A program made the position numbers and the translations under genes. Positions 7,298 through 13,129 of a stretch of 14,222 nucleotides of DNA are shown here, piece after piece; the first letter of the stretch is position 1, and every line of letters begins with the position of its first letter. The stretch is from assembly GCA_023442905.1 (NCBI GenBank), contig JAEZWY010000162.1:1-14222 (forward strand), read 5' to 3'. Below the pieces are notes generated by a model. It saw nothing but the letters and a program-made list of their open reading frames with translations. It did not search any database and was not told the DNA's origin. This DNA comes from Bacillota bacterium (lineage in GTDB: Bacteria; Bacillota; Bacilli; Lactobacillales; Aerococcaceae).

Positions 7298-7333
7298 CCA
7301 CCTTCCATCGTTTAAGTAAATGTTGGAAGGTGG
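7298..7333 (-). terminator. Probable terminator of the zinc-ribbon gene
   Basis: A perfect 10-bp stem, CCACCTTCCA (7298-7307) with TGGAAGGTGG (7324-7333), closes a 16-nt loop about 60 nt past the minus-strand stop codon. The minus-strand sequence after it, CTCTTCTTTT, is T-rich but not a clean T run. Confidence 0.65.
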
Positions 7334-7391
7334 ACTTACTAGAAAACTATGTAGGTTACATATTCAGATGATTCAATAAATCTAAAGAATA

Positions 7392-8330
7392 TTAATATAT
7401 TAAGCCAACCAAGAAAATAACAGCTAAAAAGAATAATAGTAATACACCCAGTATGCTATAAAATGCTTTTGATTTGTTGACATTACCAGACTGTAAGAAG
7501 TGAATAGTCATTGTGATAATCAGCAGGGAAATTTGCATTAGGGAAAGCAAAAGGACAACAATCATGAAAATTAATGGTGCTAATAGTGAGCTTAAAAAGC
7601 AAATGAAAGCTACAACGACTGAAATACTATTCATACCGAAGAAATGAGTTAGCCAAACATTGTTGCTCATTTTTTCGGACTCATTATTCCGATTGAATAA
7701 ATGAATAATAGCTGGCAATAACCACAGGGAGATAATCAAGAAAACAAAGGTTTTTAATCCGAAACGCCAAGCAACAAATTCAAAATTTAAATTAGGCAGT
7801 ACGGATAAATCTGCAAACCACTCATAGTGTGACACAAAGTAATTAGCTAAAGATGTAATAGATACTGTATTTAGAATAGCTAATAAAAGTAAGCTTGTAA
7901 TACCATGATTCGGGTTTTCATTCAATCCGTTGGTTGAGGGCGATTGAATTGGTTTTTTGATATAAGATAACAAGTAAGTAATATAAGAAGTTAGATGGTT
8001 TCCAGCCTGCTTATTTTTTCGACGACTTGGCCCTTCATCTTCATTATTCTTGTTTTGTTTATTATTTTTTCCAAACGAAAAGAAAGGTTTTCTGGCCTTT
8101 TTATCTTCTGTGTTTTTACTAGTGGTATCTTGAATAGGGGAATTATTCATCTCCTCATGGATACTGTATTGATCATCACGCTCGATACCTTCATTAGTAA
8201 ATCTTGTTGCTGGAATTTCAATAGTATCATGGATATCGTCATCTAAGTCTCGATTGATAATGATATGATCACAATGTGGACAAATTTCTGCATTTGATGG
8301 AATGGCCAACTGGCAATTTGGACAAATCAT
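7392..8330 (-). CDS. Zinc-ribbon membrane protein of unknown function
   Basis: The protein has 312 residues and I cannot assign it a function. It opens with a zinc ribbon: Cys3 and Cys6 (CPNC), then Cys17 and Cys20 (CPHC), ten residues apart. Residues 21-140 are a polar, low-complexity, probably disordered linker rich in Asp, Glu, Asn and Lys. The C-terminal half has about five hydrophobic segments, near 143-166, 190-212, 228-250, 251-279 and 289-312, so the zinc ribbon probably sits in the cytoplasm on a membrane anchor. Proteins with this build are common in lactic acid bacteria as uncharacterised zinc-ribbon proteins, some with Yip1-like membrane domains. The ATG follows AAGGAG with an 11-nt spacing, somewhat long. 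It is transcribed divergently from the DUF1801 gene. Confidence 0.88.
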   Translation of the reverse strand: MICPNCQLAIPSNAEICPHCDHIIINRDLDDDIHDTIEIPATRFTNEGIERDDQYSIHEEMNNSPIQDTTSKNTEDKKARKPFFSFGKNNKQNKNNEDEGPSRRKNKQAGNHLTSYITYLLSYIKKPIQSPSTNGLNENPNHGITSLLLLAILNTVSITSLANYFVSHYEWFADLSVLPNLNFEFVAWRFGLKTFVFLIISLWLLPAIIHLFNRNNESEKMSNNVWLTHFFGMNSISVVVAFICFLSSLLAPLIFMIVVLLLSLMQISLLIITMTIHFLQSGNVNKSKAFYSILGVLLLFFLAVIFLVGLIY

Positions 8331-8355
8331 AGTTTTTGTTACTCCTTATCTCTGC

Positions 8356-8395
8356 ATCACACTTTATAGTAATTGAATAAGCTTAAAAGTGTGAT
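8356..8395. repeat. 10-bp inverted repeat in a divergent promoter region
   Basis: ATCACACTTT (8356-8365) and AAAGTGTGAT (8386-8395) are perfect inverted copies 20 bp apart, centred between the divergent zinc-ribbon and DUF1801 genes. The half-sites are centred 30 bp apart, close to three helical turns. It is not followed by a T run, so an operator is more likely than a terminator. No regulator gene is adjacent. Confidence 0.6.
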
Positions 8396-8421
8396 TTACT
8401 CCAAATCATGATAACATAGTT

Positions 8422-8450
8422 TTGAAGGGGACTGTACATTTCTAAAGAAT
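8422..8450 (+). promoter_or_regulatory. Possible promoter of the DUF1801 gene
   Basis: TTGAAG (8422-8427) and AAGAAT (8445-8450) are 17 bp apart, each matching four of six consensus bases. They lie 30 bp before the start codon and just downstream of the inverted repeat at 8356-8395. Confidence 0.4.
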
Positions 8451-8480
8451 TTTATTGTTTTTTTAAGGAGTAAAAAATTG

Positions 8481-8918
8481 ATGTATAAACAAAAGACATT
8501 ACCTACAAAAGTAGATCCAAAAGAGCATATTGAATCTCTGAATGTGACAAAAGCAAAAAAAGAAGATGGACTTAAATTATTAAGGATTTTTGACGATGAA
8601 ACAGGTATTAAGCCAATGATGTGGGGACCATCAATTATTGGTTATGGTATATATGAATATACAACATCTTCTGGCATAAAAGGCATTTGGCCTATGACAG
8701 GATTTTCTATCCAAAAAACTAAATATTCTCTATACTTAAAATTTGATCAAGAAAGATCTCAACAATTTTTGGACAAATTAGGTAAGCATTCAGCAGGAGT
8801 TTCCTGTGTGTACGTCAATAAACTTGAAGATATTAACGAAGGCGTTTTAAGAGAATTTATTCGTGAAGGTTATCAATATATGCAAATACATTTTAGGACA
8901 TTTGATAGCCTACAATAG
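8481..8918 (+). CDS. DUF1801 (YdhG-like) domain protein
   Basis: This small cytoplasmic protein of 145 residues belongs to the DUF1801 family, whose fold resembles YdhG/frataxin-like proteins and whose function is not established. The family signature is clear: MMWGPSIIGYG near residue 48, a WPMTGFS strand, YSLYLKF, then LGKHSAGVSCVYVNKLEDI and a C-terminal helix. It covers the normal full length. The ATG at 8481 follows AAGGAG (8465-8470) by 10 nt. A TTG at 8478, directly before the ATG and 7 nt from the same site, could also be used and would add one residue. An iron-related role has been suggested for relatives, but nothing in this window supports or refutes it. Confidence 0.88.
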   Translation: MYKQKTLPTKVDPKEHIESLNVTKAKKEDGLKLLRIFDDETGIKPMMWGPSIIGYGIYEYTTSSGIKGIWPMTGFSIQKTKYSLYLKFDQERSQQFLDKLGKHSAGVSCVYVNKLEDINEGVLREFIREGYQYMQIHFRTFDSLQ

Positions 8919-8982
8919 AATTTGCGCTTTTTTACATTAAAAATAAGATTTCGGTTAATTTTTTTTACAATCTTTGGTAAAC

Positions 8983-8988
8983 TATAAT
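8983..8988 (+). promoter_or_regulatory. Probable -10 box of the glyoxalase gene
   Basis: A perfect TATAAT lies 41 bp before the glyoxalase start. The -35 region is an uninterrupted T tract (8960-8966) without a clear TTGACA. There is no terminator between the DUF1801 gene and this site, so readthrough is possible. Confidence 0.5.
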
Positions 8989-9029
8989 TAGAAATAGATA
9001 AGAAATTAATAGAAATGGAGATGACATAA

Positions 9030-9404
9030 ATGAAAATGGCACATACTTGCTATCGGGTGAAAGATTTACAAGCATCAAAAGCATTTTACCAAGAAGCATT
9101 TGGATTTGAAGTTGCGGAAGAAAAGGATTTTCCTGAACATGAATTTACCTTAACCTATTTATCATTACCTAATGATGATTATGAGTTAGAGTTGACATAT
9201 AACTATGGATCAGAGGCTTATGATTTGGGGAATGGCTATGGCCATATTGCGATTGCGGTAGAAGATTTAGAATCTGTTCATGCACAACAAAGTGAAAAAG
9301 GCTTTGATGTCACTGAATTAAAACAATTACCAGGAGATACGAAACCAAGATATTTCTTTGTAACTGATCCAGATGGTTATAAAATTGAAGTGATTCGCTT
9401 ATAA
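9030..9404 (+). CDS. gloA: Lactoylglutathione lyase / glyoxalase I family protein
   Basis: This 124-residue VOC-fold enzyme should isomerise the hemithioacetal of methylglyoxal and a thiol to a lactoyl thioester, a step in methylglyoxal detoxification. The four metal ligands of E. coli GloA have counterparts: His5 (MAHTCYRV), Glu54 (ELELTYNYG), His72 (YGHIAI) and Glu120 (DPDGYKIEVI). The GNGYGHIAIAVED stretch and the C-terminal FVTDPDGY motif are typical of GloA rather than other VOC proteins. Its length is normal for the single-domain type. The ATG follows GGAG (9017-9020) by 9 nt. The thiol used is not deducible here, since not all lactic acid bacteria make glutathione. No specific terminator follows; the sRNA terminator at 9626 may also end this transcript. 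Confidence 0.93.
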   Translation: MKMAHTCYRVKDLQASKAFYQEAFGFEVAEEKDFPEHEFTLTYLSLPNDDYELELTYNYGSEAYDLGNGYGHIAIAVEDLESVHAQQSEKGFDVTELKQLPGDTKPRYFFVTDPDGYKIEVIRL

Positions 9405-9442
9405 TATTTAAGATTCAAGAACTTTAACAAGTAAAGCTTTAT

Positions 9443-9471
9443 CTGACAAAAAAAGGATTGTTTTCTATGAT
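9443..9471 (+). promoter_or_regulatory. Promoter of the small RNA
   Basis: CTGACA (9443-9448) and TATGAT (9466-9471), each one base off consensus, are separated by exactly 17 bp. Initiation is expected about 9478, immediately before the first arm of the first hairpin. Confidence 0.8.
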
Positions 9472-9477
9472 ACTTCA

Positions 9478-9657
9478 TGTTAGACTTACACCATGCGATG
9501 AGGCGACACGCACAGCATATTGTAAGTCTGTGCATGTAGTTAAAGAAAGTACACGATGAAAGTCACCACAGGAAGTGGGTACTTGGTCAAAAGCTGATGT
9601 GAACGGCTTAGACCCTAGTCTTGGAAAGCGAGGATATTTTTGTCCTCGCTTTTTTTT
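9478..9657 (+). ncRNA. Structured small RNA of unknown family (about 180 nt)
   Basis: A free-standing transcription unit with no coding capacity I can support. It has its own promoter (9443-9471) and terminator. Three hairpins fill it: TAGACTTACA (9481-9490) with TGTAAGTCTG (9521-9530), 9 Watson-Crick pairs plus one G-U, enclosing a 30-nt loop with an inner TGCG/CGCA; AAGTAC (9547-9552) with GTACTT (9579-9584), capped by CCAC/GTGG around AGGAA; and GGTC plus AAGC (9585-9594) with GCTT plus GACC (9606-9614). The second and third hairpins abut without a gap. I do not recognise the consensus of tmRNA, RNase P RNA, SRP RNA, T-box or any riboswitch I know; 6S RNA is unlikely because the ends do not pair. 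It could be a trans-acting sRNA, or a leader for 9748 that terminates constitutively or conditionally. Confidence 0.75.
9626..9657 (+). terminator. Intrinsic terminator of the small RNA
   Basis: AAGCGAGGA (9626-9634) pairs perfectly with TCCTCGCTT (9643-9651) around an 8-nt U-rich loop, followed by further T residues to 9657. It is strong and shows no obvious competing antiterminator arm. Confidence 0.93.
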
Positions 9658-9670
9658 ATTTATCAAAAAA

Positions 9671-9684
9671 TGAAAGCTTTTTCA
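9671..9684 (+). promoter_or_regulatory. cre-like CcpA operator candidate
   Basis: TGAAAGCTTTTTCA fits the CcpA catabolite-response consensus TGWNANCGNTNWCA at every constrained position except the central G, which is T. It is also a 7-bp inverted repeat (9669-9675 with 9680-9686). It sits just upstream of the likely -35 region of the glycogen operon promoter (-10 at 9708-9713), a position where CcpA often activates. The missing CpG centre weakens the call. Confidence 0.4.
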
Positions 9685-9707
9685 TTCCAGTTTATTAATT
9701 TTTAAGT

Positions 9708-9713
9708 TATAAT
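9708..9713 (+). promoter_or_regulatory. Probable -10 box of the phosphodiesterase-glg operon
   Basis: A perfect TATAAT lies 34 bp before the start of the first operon gene. The hexamer 17 bp upstream (TTCCAG, 9685-9690) is a weak -35, consistent with dependence on an activator or with readthrough from the sRNA unit. Confidence 0.5.
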
Positions 9714-9747
9714 TATATATATTATTATTTTATTTAGGGGGTACTTA

Positions 9748-11034
9748 ATGACAAATAAGAAACTAGTTATTGTCAGTTTAGATGCGTTTGGAACCGATGA
9801 TTTGGCTTACGCTTTAACGCTACCAAATTTTAATAAATTTCGTCAGGAAGCAGCCTTAGTTGAAAACGTAGAAACTGTTTACCCGTCATTAACATATATG
9901 TGCCACACATCTATAGTGACAGGGCAATACCCCAAAGACCACGGTGTTATTAATAATACTTTATTACAACCAGATCGTTTATCACCCGATTGGTATTGGT
10001 ATACCAGATATATTAAATCACCAACTTTGTTTGATATTGCAAGTAATCATGGTTTAACTGTATCAACTATATTATGGCCCGTTACGGGTAAGAGTGCTGC
10101 TATTAATTATAATATTGCAGAAATATTTGCCAATCGAAAATGGCACTCTCAGGTAGCAATATCACTTCTCGCGTCTTCTCCTAAATATTTGCTTGAGAAA
10201 AACCATAAATTTGGACATTTAAGATCAGGTATTAAGCAACCAGAATTGGACGATTTTGTCACTGCAGTAGCGGTTGATACGATAGAAAAAGAGCAACCAG
10301 ATGTGTTAGCGATTCATCTCGTAGACCTTGATTCTACTAGACATGGATATGGTGTGAAATCACCTGAAGCGAAGGCAGCAGTTGAACGTATGGACATTCA
10401 TTTAGGACAATTGATGAATGCACTTGAAACTACAGAAGCATATAAGAATGCGCATGTTGTACTCTTGGGAGATCATTATCAAATTGATACGCATGCTGTT
10501 ATTCGACCGAATCATCTATTTAAAGATTCAGGTTTAATTCGAATTGATAAGCAAAATAAGATTAAGGATTATGACGTATATGCTAAAGGAGCAGATGGTT
10601 CTACATATATCTATGTAAAAAATCATGATGATTTTACAATGGATGAATTAAAAACAATACTCACTCCTTTAGATCCATATATTGATAAGATTTATAGTCA
10701 AAATGAGGCCATAGATTTAGGTGCTGATCCAAATTGTTTTGCATTAGTTGAAGCAAAAGCAGGTTATTATTTTGAGAGTGATATTGAGCGACCAATAATG
10801 GAAAATACAGATAAAAGTATACCAGGTGTAAAACTTTTAAAAGCAAGTCATGGTTATAGTCCTGATAAAGAAAATTACACGACAATGTTTATGGCAAAAG
10901 GACCTAAAATAAAAATGGTCGAAACAATATCCAAAGGCCGTTTAATAGACGAAGGGCCTACTATGCTCGCAATGTTAGATTTAACATTTGATTCTCCAGT
11001 GGAGGGAAAAGTTATAGATCAAATATTCAAATAG
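9748..11034 (+). CDS. Alkaline-phosphatase superfamily protein, nucleotide pyrophosphatase/phosphodiesterase (NPP) type
   Basis: A 428-residue two-metal hydrolase of the Phosphodiest/NPP group, which splits phosphodiester or pyrophosphate bonds. Catalytic residues are visible: Asp12 (VSLDAFG), Thr49 as the likely nucleophile (YPSLTYMCH, the place of Thr in NPP PTxTxPNH motifs) followed by TGQYPKDHG; Asp195 and His199 (DLDSTRHGYG); Asp242-His243 (LLGDHYQ); and His368 (ASHGYSPD). The site looks complete. There is no signal peptide or membrane segment, so it acts in the cytoplasm, unlike many NPPs. The ATG follows GGGGG by 6 nt. It lies 37 bp before glgB with no terminator, so it leads the glycogen gene cluster. 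That context suggests a nucleotide-sugar substrate such as ADP-glucose, but this is inference; a phosphonate, cyclic nucleotide or other diester is also possible. Confidence 0.9.
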   Translation: MTNKKLVIVSLDAFGTDDLAYALTLPNFNKFRQEAALVENVETVYPSLTYMCHTSIVTGQYPKDHGVINNTLLQPDRLSPDWYWYTRYIKSPTLFDIASNHGLTVSTILWPVTGKSAAINYNIAEIFANRKWHSQVAISLLASSPKYLLEKNHKFGHLRSGIKQPELDDFVTAVAVDTIEKEQPDVLAIHLVDLDSTRHGYGVKSPEAKAAVERMDIHLGQLMNALETTEAYKNAHVVLLGDHYQIDTHAVIRPNHLFKDSGLIRIDKQNKIKDYDVYAKGADGSTYIYVKNHDDFTMDELKTILTPLDPYIDKIYSQNEAIDLGADPNCFALVEAKAGYYFESDIERPIMENTDKSIPGVKLLKASHGYSPDKENYTTMFMAKGPKIKMVETISKGRLIDEGPTMLAMLDLTFDSPVEGKVIDQIFK

Positions 11035-11071
11035 CAATTATTTAAATTTGCTATTTTAGGGAGGGATCATT

Positions 11072-13024
11072 TTGTCTAAAGAAAAAGAAACTGGCACCAT
11101 TGTTCAAGACATACACTTAGCTGATGAAATGTATTTTTTTAATATAGGAAATCACTATGAAGCATATAAATTTCTTGGTGCGAAGAAATTATTGAACCAT
11201 AAAGAAGAAGGTTATCGATTTACGGTATGGGCACCAAAGGCAAGATCAGTATACCTCGAAGGGGATTTCACTGACTGGAATGAAGTGCAAATGAAAAAGA
11301 TTGCGGATACCGGTGCATGGACAGTTGTAAGGCAAGATGCCAAAGAATGGGACCTATATAAGTTTGTCATTGAAGATCAGTATGGTGAAAAACGTGAAAA
11401 ACAGGATCCATTCGCTTTCGCAAGTGAAATACCACCAAAAAATGCTTCAGTTATTCAAGATATTCCACCATATGAATGGCAGGATGAAAAGTGGATAAAA
11501 CAAAAAAGGCAATCTGATATGTTTGCTGAACCACTCAATATTTATGAAGTTCATATGGCATCATGGAAAAGACATGAAGATGGTTCAGCATATACATTCA
11601 CAGATTTACAAAAGGAGTTAATTCCCTATGTAAAAAAGATGGGCTATACACATATTGAATTTATGCCACTAATGGAACATCCACTGGAAGCTTCATGGGG
11701 TTATCAAATATCTGGATACTTTTCGATTGCTGGTAGGTTTGGTCATGATTTTGGTCCTTTGATGGCTTTTGTTGATGCTTGCCACCAAGAGGGTATTGGT
11801 GTAATTGTTGATTGGGTCCCTGGACACTTTGTAGTAAATGACGATGCTTTAGCAAACTATGATGGTACCCCAACTTTCGAGTATCAAGATCCGAATCGAG
11901 CGAATAATGTTAGATGGGGAACTAAGAATTTTGATTTAGGCAGAAAACAAGTACAATCCTTCTTAATATCAAGTGCTGTCTTCTGGCTAGAAACTTTCCA
12001 CTTCGATGGTATTCGTGTGGATGCAGTATCTAATATGTTATATCTAGATTATGATATTGGCCCATGGCAGCCTAATAAATATGGTCATAATGTAAACCTT
12101 GAGGGTTTGGAATTTCTGCGCAAATTAAATACAGAAATTCTAAGAAGAGATGCTTCTTACTTGATGATTGCTGAGGAATCTACGGCTTGGACCGGTGTGA
12201 CCAAACCAACAAGTCACGGAGGTTTAGGCTTTAACTTCAAATGGAATATGGGATGGATGAATGATACATTAAAATTCTTTGGTATAGATGCGTTAGGTAG
12301 AGCACATAACTATAAATTAATTAATTTCACTTTTATGTACATGCACGACGAAAACTTTATTTTACCTTTTTCTCATGACGAAGTTGTTCACGGGAAACAT
12401 TCCCTATTAGGTAAGATGCCTAATCCTAATCGTTATGAAATGTTTGCAAACCTACGTGTACTTGAGGGATATCGACTGTTGTATCCAGGGAAAAAACTAT
12501 CCTTTATGGGAAATGAAATAGGTCAATTTTTGGAATGGCGATTTTATGAAGGTTTGGAATGGTCATCGCTCGATAGGGAATTTAATTCAGAGTTTCAAGC
12601 TTATATAGCTGAATTAAATAATCTGTATAAAACATTACCAGCATTACATGAACAAGATAACCAAACGGAAGGTATCACTATTATTGAAGCAGATGATGAC
12701 CAAGAAACAACGCTTTCCTTTATTAGACATGGTAAAGAAACTCGAAATTTTTTAGTTTGTGCCTTTAATTTTACACCAGTTGAACGTCATCACTATAGAA
12801 TCGGTGTGCCTTATCCTGGGACTTATAAAGTTATTTTAAATAGTGAAATGAATACATTTGGTGGTAATTGGGAAAGTCAAAATATTGTTTTTGAGACAGT
12901 GGAAGTACCACATAAAGGTCAACCATATTCTCTAGAGATAATCTTACCATCGCTTGCTGCATTTGCTTTGGAGCCGCAAAATATCCAGATAAAAACGGCG
13001 TCAGTCAATCAAGAAGTATGTTAA
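11072..13024 (+). CDS. glgB: 1,4-alpha-glucan branching enzyme
   Basis: GlgB cuts alpha-1,4 glucan chains and rejoins them in alpha-1,6 linkage to branch glycogen. It has 650 residues, GH13 subfamily. An N-terminal CBM48-like beta domain covers about 20-120 (FTVWAPKARSVYLEGDFTDWN). The catalytic barrel carries VDWVPGHF; the nucleophile Asp317 in FDGIRVDAVSNML; the acid/base Glu368 in MIAEEST; and the transition-state Asp436 in SHDEVVHGK. The branching-enzyme signature GFNFKWNMGWMNDTL is present. An all-beta C-terminal domain closes the protein. The start is TTG at 11072, supported by AGGGAGG (11058-11064) seven bases upstream; the next in-frame Met lies well inside the conserved N-terminus. 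It sits between the phosphodiesterase and glgC in an apparent operon. The N-terminus is of the shorter type, with a single CBM48 module. Confidence 0.98.
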   Translation: MSKEKETGTIVQDIHLADEMYFFNIGNHYEAYKFLGAKKLLNHKEEGYRFTVWAPKARSVYLEGDFTDWNEVQMKKIADTGAWTVVRQDAKEWDLYKFVIEDQYGEKREKQDPFAFASEIPPKNASVIQDIPPYEWQDEKWIKQKRQSDMFAEPLNIYEVHMASWKRHEDGSAYTFTDLQKELIPYVKKMGYTHIEFMPLMEHPLEASWGYQISGYFSIAGRFGHDFGPLMAFVDACHQEGIGVIVDWVPGHFVVNDDALANYDGTPTFEYQDPNRANNVRWGTKNFDLGRKQVQSFLISSAVFWLETFHFDGIRVDAVSNMLYLDYDIGPWQPNKYGHNVNLEGLEFLRKLNTEILRRDASYLMIAEESTAWTGVTKPTSHGGLGFNFKWNMGWMNDTLKFFGIDALGRAHNYKLINFTFMYMHDENFILPFSHDEVVHGKHSLLGKMPNPNRYEMFANLRVLEGYRLLYPGKKLSFMGNEIGQFLEWRFYEGLEWSSLDREFNSEFQAYIAELNNLYKTLPALHEQDNQTEGITIIEADDDQETTLSFIRHGKETRNFLVCAFNFTPVERHHYRIGVPYPGTYKVILNSEMNTFGGNWESQNIVFETVEVPHKGQPYSLEIILPSLAAFALEPQNIQIKTASVNQEVC

Positions 13025-13129
13025 AAACTTATTGATTGCTAACCATGATTATGTTGAAACGTCATAAACCCATTATTTCCATGTGGGGGCCTTATTGAAA
13101 AAGGGGGAAGGGAGTATAACTCCATTATT

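Noticed and set aside
9498..9539. A 13-codon ORF inside the small RNA as an encoded peptide
   Set aside because: No Shine-Dalgarno precedes its ATG, and the start lies inside the first hairpin.
9591..9606. Hammerhead ribozyme core (CTGATG followed by GAA)
   Set aside because: The CUGANGA core is not matched and no NUH cleavage site with the three required stems can be drawn.
9475..9666. Minus-strand ORF of 63 codons across the sRNA region
   Set aside because: It starts within the complement of the plus-strand terminator, has no ribosome binding site and no family resemblance.
13044..13097. Short ORF between glgB and glgC as a leader peptide
   Set aside because: No ribosome binding site, no run of regulatory codons, and no terminator hairpin after it.
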